Origin: Paraburkholderia caffeinilytica
GTDB taxonomy: Bacteria; Pseudomonadota; Gammaproteobacteria; Burkholderiales; Burkholderiaceae
NCBI RefSeq assembly: GCF_003368325.1
Contig: NZ_CP031466.1
Coordinates: 2,604,001 to 2,668,000 of the forward strand
DNA: 64,000 nucleotides
Reading direction: 5' to 3'
Position 1 is the first letter of the stretch. The number at the start of each line of letters is the position of its first letter. Made by a program: the position numbers and the translations under genes. Below, one piece after another: positions 1 through 9,460 of the stretch. A model generated the notes under the pieces. It searched no databases. It had not been told where the DNA came from and saw nothing but the letters and a program-made list of their open reading frames with translations.

Positions 1-210
1 TATCAGCATCGGCATCGTGACGACGACCGGAACCAGGGTTTCGATCCCCGGCACGCTCGCGAAATGCCGCTGCATCGCGGGCAGCACAGGCCCGATCACG
101 GTCGGCGCGAGTGTTCCGCAGATCACCGTGCTGAGCAGGATCAGCGCCTGAAAGAAGCTTGCTTCGCGAGGGGCCGGCGCGGCATCGCGCCGGTTGTTCT
201 GAACATACAT
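1..210 (-). CDS. MFS transporter, N-terminal part (runs off the left edge)
   Basis: The open frame starts at ATG 210 on the minus strand with GGAGAC about 6 bases upstream, and it is still open at base 1. The visible 70 residues have a short polar start (MYVQNNRRDAAPAPREASFF) followed by a hydrophobic helix. The pattern 'LSTVICGTLAPTVIGPVLPAM' and the periplasmic loop after it are typical of transmembrane helix 1 of major facilitator superfamily permeases. It lies downstream of the LysR gene on the same strand, so the two may share regulation. The rest of the protein is outside the window and the substrate cannot be judged. Confidence 0.6.
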   Translation of the reverse strand, partial: MYVQNNRRDAAPAPREASFFQALILLSTVICGTLAPTVIGPVLPAMQRHFASVPGIETLVPVVVTMPMLI

Positions 211-392
211 GACATCGTCTCCGTTTATAAAGGGTATTCCCCAGACGTTCCACCGGCGGCTTGTAACGCCGCCCGAACAACGAGGTTCCCGTTTGTGTGA
301 GACGAATGATTCCGGCAGACACCGTACGACACAATCAGATTGCGTTGATAGGACCATTTGACTGCGTCAAACGAACGCAACGCAGGTTGGGC

Positions 393-1325
393 TCACGTGA
401 GGCTGACGGCGGGTACGCCCGAGCGCATCTGCGCCTGCTCCAGCAGCACGCGGCGCATCCAGACGTGAGCAGGATCGCTGTTGTTGATCGCATGCCACTG
501 CATCACCTCGACCAGCGGCGGAAAATCCATCGGCAGCGGCAACAGGCGTAAGGGAAGGTAATGCGCGTAGATCTGGGCGAGCCGGTTATGAACCGTCGCG
601 ATGCGCGTCGTCCCGATGACGAGCTGCGGCAAGGTATTGAAATTGGTGGTGGTCACCTCGATCGAGCGCGACACACCGAGATTGGCCATCACCAGGCTTT
701 CGAAGCTGACGCTGCGGCTGTCGCCGAACGTCGCCGCGACGTGCCCCATCTGCCGGTACTGTTCGAGGCTCAGGGCTTCGCCGACGAGCGTGTTGCCGGT
801 CCACACGACGCAACTGTATGTCTCCTCGAACAGCGTCTGCGACGGGTGCGCCGGATTGACCGACACGCTCGGATAAATGACGAAATCGACTTCGCCGCGA
901 TCGAGCCGGTCCGGCACATCGTCGGCCATGTTGGCGATATGCAGCGTAATGCCCGGCGCCTCGCGCTGCAGCCGCTGCACCACGTCGATCAGCAGCACCG
1001 TGGTCAGATAGTCGGACGCGCGGATCACGAAGTTGCGGCGTGCCTGCGCGGGATCGAACTCGAGCCGCGCCACCACCGTGGATTGCACGGTGAGCAGAAT
1101 CTCTCGCACGGGTTGCGCGAGGCTGCGCCCAAGCGGCGTCAATTCCATGCGCCGCCCCACCTGCATCAACAGTTCGTCGCCGAAATATTCCCGCAGCCGC
1201 CCAAGCGCGCTGCTCGTCGCGGACGCACCGATATGCAGGCGCTCGCTCGCACGCGTGACACTGCGCGTGTCGAGCAGCGCGTCGAGCGCGACCAGCAGAT
1301 TCATGTCGAAGTGACCCAGTCTCAT
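393..1325 (-). CDS. LysR-family transcriptional regulator, NodD-like
   Basis: About 310 residues, the normal LTTR length. The N-terminus (MRLGHFDMNLLVALDALL) matches the NodD/LinR-type opening, with a winged helix-turn-helix over residues 20-60 and a PBP2-type effector domain after about residue 90. An upstream in-frame ATG at 1343 would add six residues; 1325 was chosen because the family starts at the M-R-L-x-x-F-D motif. The gene is divergent from the catabolic run beginning at 1498. A T-N11-A dyad (TTGAT-N11-ATCAA) lies in the shared intergenic region, so this protein is the probable activator of that run. The inducer is unknown. Confidence 0.88.
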   Translation of the reverse strand: MRLGHFDMNLLVALDALLDTRSVTRASERLHIGASATSSALGRLREYFGDELLMQVGRRMELTPLGRSLAQPVREILLTVQSTVVARLEFDPAQARRNFVIRASDYLTTVLLIDVVQRLQREAPGITLHIANMADDVPDRLDRGEVDFVIYPSVSVNPAHPSQTLFEETYSCVVWTGNTLVGEALSLEQYRQMGHVAATFGDSRSVSFESLVMANLGVSRSIEVTTTNFNTLPQLVIGTTRIATVHNRLAQIYAHYLPLRLLPLPMDFPPLVEVMQWHAINNSDPAHVWMRRVLLEQAQMRSGVPAVSLT

Positions 1326-1379
1326 GGCGGCACTATCGAGCAATCATCCGATACGATCAATGCGTGTTTCCACTAGGAA

Positions 1380-1400
1380 TTGATGGTCTCGATAGATCAA
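1380..1400. promoter_or_regulatory. Putative LysR box TTGAT-N11-ATCAA
   Basis: A perfect 5-bp inverted repeat (TTGAT ... ATCAA) with an 11-base spacer lies between the divergent LysR gene (start 1325) and the first catabolic gene (start 1498). The T-N11-A layout is the classical LTTR recognition architecture. Binding is inferred, not shown. Confidence 0.5.
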
Positions 1401-1497
1401 CCGCTCTACAGTACGACCATACCAATGAGCATCCGCCCGGCGCCGAGCCGGACGCGAGCAACGGCTTTGCATCGGATCAGTGAAGGAGACATGAACC

Positions 1498-2016
1498 ATG
1501 ACGACAGCGCCCTTGACGCTGCCTCAACGCGCGCCGGCCGAAGACGCCGGACGCGCCAGCGCGCCGGATGAACCGCGGACAGGCACGCCGCTTTTGCCCG
1601 TGCTTCGCCCTCATCATTTCGGTATCAGCGTGCCCGATCTCGACGCCGCGATCGACTGGTACGGGCGCATGCTCGGCTTCACGCTCGAATCGCGCATGAC
1701 GATCGACAAGATTCCCGCGCGGATCGCTTTCGTGCGCCGGGACAGCTATCGGATCGAAATCTTCGAGGTTCCGGGCGCGGCTCCGCTGCCGGAAACACGC
1801 CGGGTGCCGAATCTCGATCTGCGCACGCATGGCAACAAGCACATGTGCTTCGAAGTGCCGGATGTGCCGCAAGCGGTTGCCGCGTTGCGCGCTCAGGGCG
1901 CCGACATCGCGTTCGAACTGGTGGTCGACGGCAATCCGACCGCGTTCATTCGCGACGTGTGCGGCAACCTGATCGAACTGCTCGAACCCTTTGCCGCTGA
2001 CCGCAGCGCTTCTTAA
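1498..2016 (+). CDS. VOC (glyoxalase/bleomycin-resistance fold) family protein
   Basis: 172 residues. A strong AAGGAGAC site lies about 9 bases before ATG 1498. After a 37-residue Pro/Ala-rich leader there is one VOC module, running from the beta strand 'PHHFGISVPDLDAAIDWYGRMLGF' to the closing strand 'CGNLIELLEPF'. Candidate metal or substrate residues are H in 'HHFGIS', H in 'KHMCFEV' and E in 'LIELLEP', consistent with a single-domain lyase, isomerase or dioxygenase-like enzyme. It is the first gene of a rightward run that reaches 14,083. The family is too diverse to assign a reaction. Confidence 0.8.
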   Translation: MTTAPLTLPQRAPAEDAGRASAPDEPRTGTPLLPVLRPHHFGISVPDLDAAIDWYGRMLGFTLESRMTIDKIPARIAFVRRDSYRIEIFEVPGAAPLPETRRVPNLDLRTHGNKHMCFEVPDVPQAVAALRAQGADIAFELVVDGNPTAFIRDVCGNLIELLEPFAADRSAS

Positions 2017-2089
2017 CAGGCTTCATGCGACACGCACGACACACCGCGCTGCGCCTCGACCGGATCAATCCATCACACGCCATTCTTCA

Positions 2090-3118
2090 ATGACTTCATC
2101 ATCCAATCCCTTGAGCGGCTGGCAGGTGAACCGCGACGCGATCCGCATGGTCGGCCGCGATCTGCTGCGCCCCGAATGCATTCTCGCCGAGCCCGACGGC
2201 ACGCTATGGACCGCGGATGCACGCGGCGGCGTCATGCGTATCGATGCCGACGGCATGCAGACACTGATTGCGCAGCAGAGCGATTCCGCTAGCGCGCCTG
2301 CCGCGAACGACGCCGAACAGCTCGTGAATGGCAAGACTTTGCCCAACGGACTCGCATTCGACCGCGAAGGCAACATCGTGATCGCCAACTTCGGCACCGA
2401 CGCGATCGAACTGATGACGCGCGAGGGCGCATCGCGCACGCTGTACGACAGCATCGACGGCGCGCCGCTCGGCAAGACCAACTTCGTCCTGACCGATTCG
2501 AAAGGCCGCATCTGGTTCACGGTCACGACCCGCCAGGTACCGTGGACCCGCTCGATCAACGAAAAGACCGCTGACGGCTACGTCGGCCTGATCGACGAAA
2601 GCGGCATACGCATCGTCGCCGATGGCTTTGTCGGCACCAATGAAATCCGCCTCGATGCAAAAGAAGAATGGCTCTATGTGGTGGAGACGAACGCACGCCG
2701 CATCTCGCGGCTGCGCGTCGGCGGGGACGGCTCGCTGAACAGCCGCGAAATTTACGGCCCGCACGATCTGGGCGGCTTTCCTGACGGCTTCGCTTTCGAT
2801 GCGCATGGCAATCTCTGGATCACGCTGATCCTCAACGAAAAGCTGATCGCGCTGACGCCCGAAGGCGACGTGCTGACGCTGCTCGATGACGGCAATCCCG
2901 AAGCGTTCGCCCGCTATGAAGAGCACTACGCGCAGGGCACGACAACACCCGAATTGATGGGCGCCTGCCGCGGCACGCTCGCACCGATGATGGCCAGCAT
3001 CACGTTTGGCGGTCCCGATCTGCGCACGGTCTATCTGGGCAGTCTCGCCGGCACGACGCTTGCCAGTTTCCGCTCGCCCGTCGCCGGTTTGCCGCTCGCG
3101 CACTGGAGAACGGCATGA
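2090..3118 (+). CDS. SMP-30/gluconolactonase/LRE family beta-propeller hydrolase
   Basis: 342 residues from ATG 2090, starting MTSSSNPLSGWQV. An upstream in-frame ATG at 1991 overlaps the previous gene and lacks family sequence. Repeated propeller blades are visible: 'ECILAEPDGTLWTADARGGVMRID', 'PNGLAFDREGNIVIANFGTD', 'TDSKGRIWFTVTT' and 'GFPDGFAFDAHGNLWITL'. This is the pattern of SMP-30 lactonases and strictosidine-synthase-like hydrolases, in which acidic and Asn residues hold a catalytic Ca or Zn. In this operon it could open a lactone produced by ring hydroxylation or sugar-acid oxidation. Its stop overlaps the next start by 4 bases, suggesting coupling. Confidence 0.82.
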   Translation: MTSSSNPLSGWQVNRDAIRMVGRDLLRPECILAEPDGTLWTADARGGVMRIDADGMQTLIAQQSDSASAPAANDAEQLVNGKTLPNGLAFDREGNIVIANFGTDAIELMTREGASRTLYDSIDGAPLGKTNFVLTDSKGRIWFTVTTRQVPWTRSINEKTADGYVGLIDESGIRIVADGFVGTNEIRLDAKEEWLYVVETNARRISRLRVGGDGSLNSREIYGPHDLGGFPDGFAFDAHGNLWITLILNEKLIALTPEGDVLTLLDDGNPEAFARYEEHYAQGTTTPELMGACRGTLAPMMASITFGGPDLRTVYLGSLAGTTLASFRSPVAGLPLAHWRTA

Positions 3119-3423
3119 TTCTCGAACTCGCCCATTTCCGCATCCTGCCCGGCGGCGACACCGGCTTCGAAACCGCGTTTGCCACCGCGCAATCCATTCT
3201 CGCCAGCATGCCCGGCTACCTCGATCACGAATTGCATCGCTGCATCGAGGATGGCTGCGAATACCGGCTGCTAGTCCACTGGAACACGGTTGAAGATCAT
3301 ACGCAGGGCTTTCGCGAGTCGCCTAGCTTCGGTGAATGGCGCGCGCTGCTTCAGCCGTTTTTTGCCGCGCCGCCCAGCGCCGCGCACTATCAGCTCGTGT
3401 TCGCGAACCGCGCAGCACGCTAG
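3115..3423 (+). CDS. Antibiotic-biosynthesis-monooxygenase (ABM) / dimeric ferredoxin-like fold protein
   Basis: 102 residues with an ATGA overlap with the preceding lactonase gene. The sequence follows the small ABM fold: strand '[13 protein letters not shown]', helix '[18 protein letters not shown]', strand '[19 protein letters not shown]', helix '[13 protein letters not shown]' and a closing strand 'YQLVFA'. Members act as cofactor-free monooxygenases, quinol oxygenases or small isomerases on phenolic substrates. Because it sits among ring-modifying enzymes, quinone or quinol oxidation is plausible but not shown. Confidence 0.75.
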   Translation: MILELAHFRILPGGDTGFETAFATAQSILASMPGYLDHELHRCIEDGCEYRLLVHWNTVEDHTQGFRESPSFGEWRALLQPFFAAPPSAAHYQLVFANRAAR

Positions 3424-3476
3424 AACTCGCGGCCAACGCCGCTCCCCTCTACCTCCTAACCGATTGGGAAACCGAC

Positions 3477-4760
3477 ATGATCGAGTACATCAAGGCCGGC
3501 CAGAGCGCCCAGGTGAAAGCAGACAACCAGGCGCAAGTGCGCGCGACGGTCGAAAAGATCATCGCCGACATCGAACAGCGCGGCGAAGCCGCCGTGCGCG
3601 AATACTCGGAACGTTTCGACAAATGGAATCCGCCCTCGCTGCGGCTTTCCGCTGAAGAAATCCAGGCCTGCATCGATTCGCTCAGCCCGCAGGCCATTGA
3701 GGACATCAAGTTCGCGCAGGCCCAGATCCGCCGCTTCGCGCAGATCCAGTTGATGTCGCTGCGCGACGTCGAAGTCGAAACGCTGCCGGGCGTCGTGCTG
3801 GGCCATAGGAACATCCCCGTCAATTCAGTGGGCTGCTACATTCCCGGCGGCAAGTATCCGCTGCTCGCGTCGGCGCATATGAGCGTACTGACCGCGAAGG
3901 TCGCCGGCGTGAAGCGCGTCATCGCCTGCGCGCCGCCGTTCGACGGCAAGCCTTCGCCGGAAATCATCGCCGCGATGGCGCTCGCGGGCGCCGACGAGAT
4001 CTATGTGATGGGTGGCGTGCAAGGTGTCGCGGCCATGGCCATCGGCACGGAAAACATCGCGCCGGTCGACATGATCGTGGGTCCTGGCAACGCGTTTGTC
4101 GCGGAGGCCAAGCGTCAGTTGTACGGCCGCGTCGGTATCGATCTGTTCGCCGGCCCAACCGAAACACTCGTGATCTGCGACGATTCGGTCGACGCGGAAC
4201 TGGTCGCCGTCGATCTGCTCGGCCAGGCGGAACACGGCCCGACCTCGCCGGCTTACTGCATTACCACCAGCAAGAAGATCGCCGCGGAACTGCCGGCTGC
4301 GATCGAAACCGTGCTCGGCCGCCTCGACACGGCACCGGTCGCCAGCATCGCATGGCGCGACTATGGCGAAATCATTCTGTGCGACACGGATGAAGAAATG
4401 CTGCAGGAAGCCGAACGCCTGTGCTCCGAGCACGTACAGGTGATGACGCGAGACCCCGACTGGTTCCTGCATCGCATGACCAACTACGGCGCGCTGTTCC
4501 TCGGTCATCGCACCAACGTCTCGTACGGCGACAAGGTGATCGGCACGAACCACACGCTGCCGACGATGGGCGCGGGCCGTTACACCGGCGGCCTGTGGGT
4601 CGGCAAGTTCATCAAGACGCACAGCTACCAGCGCATCCTGACCGATGAAGCGTCTGTGAAGATCGGCGAGGTCTGCTCGCGGCTCTGCGCGCTCGAACAC
4701 TTCTCCGGCCACAAGGAGCAGGCCGACATTCGTGTGCGGCGCCTCGGCAAGCAGGGCTAA
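3477..4760 (+). CDS. Histidinol-dehydrogenase family NAD-dependent alcohol dehydrogenase (catabolic paralogue)
   Basis: 427 residues from ATG 3477; longer upstream versions run into the ABM gene. Family hallmarks are '[17 protein letters not shown]', '[17 protein letters not shown]', '[13 protein letters not shown]', '[15 protein letters not shown]', 'SEHVQVM' and the C-terminal '[23 protein letters not shown]'. The Zn and catalytic residues of HisD (Q-x-E-H, the E-H of 'SEHVQ', H of 'EHFSGH') appear intact. No other histidine biosynthesis genes are nearby. Similar catabolic paralogues oxidise non-histidinol alcohols, for example 2,3-dihydroxypropane-1-sulfonate by HpsN. The real substrate is probably an intermediate of this pathway. 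Confidence 0.85.
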   Translation: MIEYIKAGQSAQVKADNQAQVRATVEKIIADIEQRGEAAVREYSERFDKWNPPSLRLSAEEIQACIDSLSPQAIEDIKFAQAQIRRFAQIQLMSLRDVEVETLPGVVLGHRNIPVNSVGCYIPGGKYPLLASAHMSVLTAKVAGVKRVIACAPPFDGKPSPEIIAAMALAGADEIYVMGGVQGVAAMAIGTENIAPVDMIVGPGNAFVAEAKRQLYGRVGIDLFAGPTETLVICDDSVDAELVAVDLLGQAEHGPTSPAYCITTSKKIAAELPAAIETVLGRLDTAPVASIAWRDYGEIILCDTDEEMLQEAERLCSEHVQVMTRDPDWFLHRMTNYGALFLGHRTNVSYGDKVIGTNHTLPTMGAGRYTGGLWVGKFIKTHSYQRILTDEASVKIGEVCSRLCALEHFSGHKEQADIRVRRLGKQG

Positions 4761-4762
4761 CT

Positions 4763-5524
4763 ATGACAACCGCTCCCGATGCACGCCCGGTTGCTGTCGT
4801 CACGGGCGCGACCGGCGGTCTTGGCGCGCAGATCTGCCACACACTGGCGCAGGCGGGCTTTCGCGTCGCCGCCGGCTATCGCAGCTCGGCCGGCATGGCA
4901 AACGGGCTGGTCGAGCAACTGACCGGAACCGGGCACTGCGCGCTGGCGGCGCCCGTCACCGACAGTGCGGCCCTCGCCCGTCTCGCTGGCGACATCGAGT
5001 CGCGCTACGGACGGTGCGACGTGCTGGTGAACTGTGCCGGCACCACCCGCTTCGTCGCGCACGACGACCTCGATGGTCTCGACGACGGGTTGATCGACGA
5101 CGTGCTCGCCACCAACGTGCGCGGTCCCTTCGCGATGGTGCGCGCGTTGGCGCGTCTGCTCAAGCGCAGCGAACTGCCGGGCGGCGGCGTGGTGGTCAAC
5201 ATCTCGTCGATCGCCGCGCAGACCGCGATGGGCAGCAACGTGATCTACTGCGCGTCGAAAGCCGCGCTCGACAACCTGACCAGGTCGCTCGCGCGGGCAC
5301 TTTCCCCGGCGATCCGCGTCGTGTCGGTTTCGCCAGGTCTCGTCGATACCGAATTCGTCAAGTCGATGGACCAGACCTGGCGCGACGAACAGGCAAGCCG
5401 CACCCCGCTCGGCCGCCTGGCGCAGCCTGAAGAGATCGCGCTTGCCGTGCTCGCCGCGGTACGCGATCTGCGCTTTACCACCGGATGTGTGCTGCCCGTC
5501 GACGGCGGCCGTCCGCTTAGATAA
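4763..5524 (+). CDS. Short-chain dehydrogenase/reductase
   Basis: 253 residues, starting 2 bases after the previous stop. Classical SDR features are the TGATGGLG nucleotide-binding loop near residues 14-21, the 'NCAGT' motif, catalytic Ser in 'VNISSIA' and Y-x3-K in 'YCASKAALDNLTRSLA'. 'SVSPGLVDTEF' follows, and the usual C-terminal 'TGCVLPVDGGR' closes the domain. It is an NAD(P)-dependent oxidoreductase of a hydroxyl/keto pair. It is likely co-transcribed with its neighbours. The substrate is not predictable. Confidence 0.85.
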   Translation: MTTAPDARPVAVVTGATGGLGAQICHTLAQAGFRVAAGYRSSAGMANGLVEQLTGTGHCALAAPVTDSAALARLAGDIESRYGRCDVLVNCAGTTRFVAHDDLDGLDDGLIDDVLATNVRGPFAMVRALARLLKRSELPGGGVVVNISSIAAQTAMGSNVIYCASKAALDNLTRSLARALSPAIRVVSVSPGLVDTEFVKSMDQTWRDEQASRTPLGRLAQPEEIALAVLAAVRDLRFTTGCVLPVDGGRPLR

Positions 5525-5541
5525 CACGTGGGACTGGAGTA

Positions 5542-5567
5542 AGCGCCATGGAATCAGAGTAGGCGCT
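5542..5567. other. Short intergenic hairpin between SDR and FAH genes
   Basis: AGCGCC (5542-5547) pairs with GGCGCT (5562-5567) across a 14-base loop in the 87-bp gap. There is no T tract, so it is not a classical terminator. It could be a processing or attenuation hairpin inside the operon, or chance. Confidence 0.25.
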
Positions 5568-5611
5568 AACTCCTGTCGACCGCTGTGCATGGGACAAAGG
5601 AGACAGGCAGC

Positions 5612-6622
5612 ATGAAACTCGCATCGCTTAGAGGCAAACATCCCGACGGAGTGCTGATCGTCGTGTCGCGCGATCTGCGTCACGCGGTCGGCGCCGGCGC
5701 CATCGCGCCGAATCTGCGTGCCGCGCTGGACGACTGGGAGCGCACCCGGCCTGCATTGTCCGCGCTGTACGACGCGCTAAACCGCGACCGCGCACCGGAA
5801 GCGTTCAGCTTCGACCCGCACGCGTGCACCGCCCCGCTGCCCCGCACCCATCAGTTCGTCGACGCATCGGCGTTCCTGAACCACGGCCGGATCATGACGC
5901 AGGCCTATCACCCGGAGAAGAAATCCGACGCATCGGTTCCGATCCTGATCCAGCGCCAGGGCGACGATTTCACCGGACCGCACGACGATTATCCGTTCCC
6001 CGACGAAGCCGACAATTGCGACTTCGAAGGCGAGGTCGGCGTCGTATTGGGCGACGCCCCGATCGGCACGCGCGCAAGCGATGCGTTGGCGCACGTGCGG
6101 CTCCTCGTCCTCTTCAACGACGTCAGCATGCGCAAGCACCTGTTCCGCGAACTCGGGATGGGCTTCGGTTTCATCCTCGCGAAGCCGGCGACGGCCTTCG
6201 CGCCCGTTGCGGTCACACCGGACGAACTCGGCGATGCGTGGCAGGACGGCCGCGTGCATCTCGACATGAATGTTCATCGCAACGGCGAACTGTTCGGTCA
6301 CCCGAACGGCCGCGAAATGAGCTTCGGCTTTCATGAACTGATCGAATACATGACCTACAACCGCAACCTGCGCGCCGGCATGATTCTCGGCTCCGGGACT
6401 TTTTCGAACCTCGACTACCGCAGCACCGGCTCTGCATGCCTTGCCGAACAACGCGCGATCGAGGCGATCGAAACAGGTGAATCGTCGACGCCGTGGCTAC
6501 GCTTCGGCGAGCGTCTGCGCTTCGAAATGCTGGACCGTGACGGCCAGTCGGTGTTCGGGGCGATCGATCATCGCTTCGTACAGGCAGTGCAGGCAGGAGC
6601 GGAAGCAGGAGCACGCCCATGA
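5612..6622 (+). CDS. Fumarylacetoacetate hydrolase (FAH) family protein
   Basis: 336 residues. ATG 5612 was chosen because AAAGGAGACA lies 8-15 bases upstream. FAH signatures include the metal-binding 'NCDFEGEVGVVLG', 'VLFNDVSMR' and 'GFGFILAKPATAFAPVAVTPDEL', with 'GMILGSGTFSN' near the end. The family comprises Mg/Mn-dependent C-C hydrolases, hydratases and decarboxylases of beta-diketo or dienol acids, so this enzyme fits a step after ring cleavage. The stop overlaps the start of the flavoprotein gene by 4 bases. Confidence 0.85.
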   Translation: MKLASLRGKHPDGVLIVVSRDLRHAVGAGAIAPNLRAALDDWERTRPALSALYDALNRDRAPEAFSFDPHACTAPLPRTHQFVDASAFLNHGRIMTQAYHPEKKSDASVPILIQRQGDDFTGPHDDYPFPDEADNCDFEGEVGVVLGDAPIGTRASDALAHVRLLVLFNDVSMRKHLFRELGMGFGFILAKPATAFAPVAVTPDELGDAWQDGRVHLDMNVHRNGELFGHPNGREMSFGFHELIEYMTYNRNLRAGMILGSGTFSNLDYRSTGSACLAEQRAIEAIETGESSTPWLRFGERLRFEMLDRDGQSVFGAIDHRFVQAVQAGAEAGARP

Positions 6623-8478
6623 ACCAGACCTACGACATCGTTGCAATGGGCGCGGGCCATAACGGTCTCGTCGCCGCAGCCTATCTCGCGAAGGCGGGCA
6701 AGAAAGTGCTCGTGCTCGAACGCAAGGCGTGGCCAGGCGGCGGCGTCAGCACGCGCGAACTGAACACGCCGGGCTATTGGCATGACGAGCACTCGAGCGT
6801 GCACATCATGATCCAGGGCAACCCGATGCTGCGCCAGGACGAACTCGGGCTGCTCTCGAAACACGGCCTGAACTATCACTACTCGCCGGTGCCGCACGCA
6901 ACGATCTTTCCCGACCAGTCGGTGCTCTTCACTTACAAGGACATCGACAAGACCTGCGAGTGCTTCGCCAAAGTCTCGCCGAAGGATGCGGAGACCTATC
7001 GCAACTTCGTCAAGATGAGCCAGCAGATCCTGCAGGTCTTCATGCCGGGGCTGTACGCGCCTCCGCCGCCGCTTGGCGAACTCGTCGCCATGCTCGATCG
7101 CAGCGACGAAGGGCGGCTGATGCTGGATTACATGAACCGGGATTGCCTCGATCTCGTGAACCAGCTCTATGAAAGCGACAAGATCAAGATTCACCTGCTG
7201 CGGCTCGTCAGCGAAAACCTGCAGGCGCCCAATGAACTCGGCACCGGCATGGGCGTGCTCCTCATGCCGGGCATCATCCACACCTATGGCGTGTCGCAGC
7301 CCGTCGGCGGCAGCGGCAAGTTGACCGAATCGCTCGTGCGCTGCATCGAATCGTATGGCGGCGAAGTGCGCTGTAACGCCGAAGTCGCGAAGATCCTCAC
7401 GAGCGCGGGCCGCGCCACGGGCGTGCAGCTGGCGAGCGGCGAGCAGATCGTCGCGAAAGACGCGGTGATCGGCGCGATCCATCCGCATGTGATCCGCAAG
7501 TTCGTAGAAGGTGTGCCCGAACCTGTTCTGCAGCGCGCCGAACGCGCGACGCTCGCCCCCTTCTCGATCATGGTCAGCCACTACGACCTGAAGGAGAACG
7601 CACGCTACTACGCGGGCGAAGACGTGGGCTACGCGACGATGCTCGAATTCATGGCCACCGACAGTCTCGACGAGATGCTGGCCGACTTCGACGATCTGAA
7701 GCGCGGCCTGATTACCGAGCGCCGCCTGTGCGCCGGCGGCGACGAAAGCATTGGCGACAAGACCCGCGTACCGGCTGGCGCCGGTATGTTCCACGGCATC
7801 GCGTTCGCGCCGTACAACGTTAAGGACAAGCGCTGGGCAGGCCGGCACTGGGACGAATTCAAGGAAGAGATCGGCGATCTGTCGCTCGCGCACTATCGCA
7901 AGTTCGTGTCGAACCTGACGAGCGACAACATCGTTGCCCGTAGCATCGTCAGCCCGGTGGACCTCGAACGCTCCAGCCCGAATAGCATGATGCGTGGCGA
8001 TCTACACGGTGTCGCACCGTATTTTTACCAGAGCGCCGGGCATCGCCCGACGCCCGATCTGGGCCAGTTCACGGTGCCGGGCGTGGAACGGCTGTACCTC
8101 GCGGGCCCGTTTCAGCACCCCGGCGGCGGCGTCTATGGCGCAGGCCGCGCCACGGCAATCCGGATGTTCGAACAGCTCGGCATGGACTTCGGCAGCGTCG
8201 CGGCAGGCGCACGGCAGGACACGGGTGTGCCCGCCACCGCGGCAGCCGCGAAGAAGGCCGGCATGGTGCTGCGCGGTCCCGCCGATGAAGAGCTGATGCA
8301 CGTCGAGTCGCTCGAACGCGTCGGTGACGAGCTCGTCATCAAGGGCAAGAGCTTCGGCACGATGCCGATGGAGGCTCGCCTCGATGCCTCATCGGCGCGG
8401 GCCGGGCTGAAGATGCTCGGGGCGTCGCGTCTCGCGTTCCTCGCCTCGCTGCCGTTCCGCAAGGGAGGCGCCAAATGA
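6619..8478 (+). CDS. CrtI-like FAD-dependent oxidoreductase (phytoene-desaturase/amine-oxidase superfamily)
   Basis: 619 residues with a 4-base overlap with the FAH gene. The N-terminal Rossmann FAD site reads 'GAGHNGLVAAAYLAKAGKKVLVLER' followed by 'PGGGVSTREL'. The C-terminal FAD/substrate motif 'LYLAGPFQHPGGGVYGAGRATA' is clear near residue 495. An extra tail of roughly 90 residues follows it, longer than usual for this family. Such proteins are phytoene-dehydrogenase-like flavoenzymes that also occur in aromatic and terpenoid catabolic clusters as dehydrogenases. The substrate is unknown. Confidence 0.82.
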   Translation: MNQTYDIVAMGAGHNGLVAAAYLAKAGKKVLVLERKAWPGGGVSTRELNTPGYWHDEHSSVHIMIQGNPMLRQDELGLLSKHGLNYHYSPVPHATIFPDQSVLFTYKDIDKTCECFAKVSPKDAETYRNFVKMSQQILQVFMPGLYAPPPPLGELVAMLDRSDEGRLMLDYMNRDCLDLVNQLYESDKIKIHLLRLVSENLQAPNELGTGMGVLLMPGIIHTYGVSQPVGGSGKLTESLVRCIESYGGEVRCNAEVAKILTSAGRATGVQLASGEQIVAKDAVIGAIHPHVIRKFVEGVPEPVLQRAERATLAPFSIMVSHYDLKENARYYAGEDVGYATMLEFMATDSLDEMLADFDDLKRGLITERRLCAGGDESIGDKTRVPAGAGMFHGIAFAPYNVKDKRWAGRHWDEFKEEIGDLSLAHYRKFVSNLTSDNIVARSIVSPVDLERSSPNSMMRGDLHGVAPYFYQSAGHRPTPDLGQFTVPGVERLYLAGPFQHPGGGVYGAGRATAIRMFEQLGMDFGSVAAGARQDTGVPATAAAAKKAGMVLRGPADEELMHVESLERVGDELVIKGKSFGTMPMEARLDASSARAGLKMLGASRLAFLASLPFRKGGAK

Positions 8479-9419
8479 CGCATGTTGTCGTCACTGGAGC
8501 GCAAGGCTTCGTCGGGCAAGTGCTGGTCAGGCGCCTGCTGTCGGAGGGTCTGGGCGGCAAGCCGGTCTCGCGGTTGACGCTGATGGACGTCGGCTTCGAT
8601 GCCCCGCCCGCGGATTCACGCGTCATGCAACTGGCGGGCAGTATCGCGGACGCTGCCGTTCGCGCGAGCGCTTACGCATCCCCTGTCGATGCCGTATTCC
8701 ACCTGGCGAGCATCCCAGGCGGTGCCGCGGAGAAGAACTACGCGCTCGGCCGCTCGATCAACCTCGATGCGACGCTCGGGCTGCTGGAAGATCTGCGCGA
8801 CCAGGCACGCGCACCCCGCTTTGTTTTCGCCAGCACAGTCGCGGTCTATGGCGAGCAGTTGCCCGCCACAGTCGACGAACAGACCCTGCCCGCACCCGCG
8901 TTGAGCTACGGCGCGCACAAGCTGATGGGTGAAGCGCTCGTCGCCGATGCGTCGCGCCTCGGCTGGGTGCAGGGCTGCTCGCTGCGTCTGCCTGGGGTCG
9001 TCGCGCGACCGGGCGACGGCACCGGCATGATGTCCGCATTCATGAGCCTGCTGTTCTGGAAACTGGCCGCGAGTGTCCCGCTCACCGTGCCGGTTTCAGC
9101 AGAAGGCGTGGCCTGGTGGATTTCCGTGAGCACCTGCGTCGACAACCTGCTGCACGCGGCCACGGTCGACCCCGACCGCTTCAACGCGCGCCGCAGCTAT
9201 CAGATGCCGGTGCTGCGTCTCACCGTGGGCGAGGTTGTCGAGGCGCTGGCCGCGCGCTTCGGCACCGACCGCAAGACGCTCGTGACCTACGCACCCGATC
9301 CCTTCATCGAGCGGCTCTTCGCAACCTATCCGCCTCTCTTGACGCCCGAAGCGGAGCGTCTCGGATTGCGCCACGACGGCAGCGTCGATCAACTCATCAC
9401 GCGAGCGATGGCGGACTGA
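8475..9419 (+). CDS. NAD-dependent epimerase/dehydratase family protein, DenD (D-erythronate dehydrogenase)-like
   Basis: 314 residues, overlapping the previous gene by 4 bases. The extended-SDR Rossmann motif is 'VTGAQGFVGQVLVRRLL', with a substrate pocket 'FHLASIPGG', Ser in 'FASTVAVYG' and active site Y-x3-K in 'YGAHKLMGEAL'. The start-to-end pattern resembles D-erythronate dehydrogenases (DenD) more than nucleotide-sugar enzymes. Its partner DenB/C/otnK genes are absent, so a different hydroxy acid or cyclic diol is the likely substrate. Confidence 0.75.
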   Translation: MTHVVVTGAQGFVGQVLVRRLLSEGLGGKPVSRLTLMDVGFDAPPADSRVMQLAGSIADAAVRASAYASPVDAVFHLASIPGGAAEKNYALGRSINLDATLGLLEDLRDQARAPRFVFASTVAVYGEQLPATVDEQTLPAPALSYGAHKLMGEALVADASRLGWVQGCSLRLPGVVARPGDGTGMMSAFMSLLFWKLAASVPLTVPVSAEGVAWWISVSTCVDNLLHAATVDPDRFNARRSYQMPVLRLTVGEVVEALAARFGTDRKTLVTYAPDPFIERLFATYPPLLTPEAERLGLRHDGSVDQLITRAMAD

Positions 9420-9460
9420 CCGCTGGGCCTCACGCTGACCCATCACAAAGGAACCCTCTC

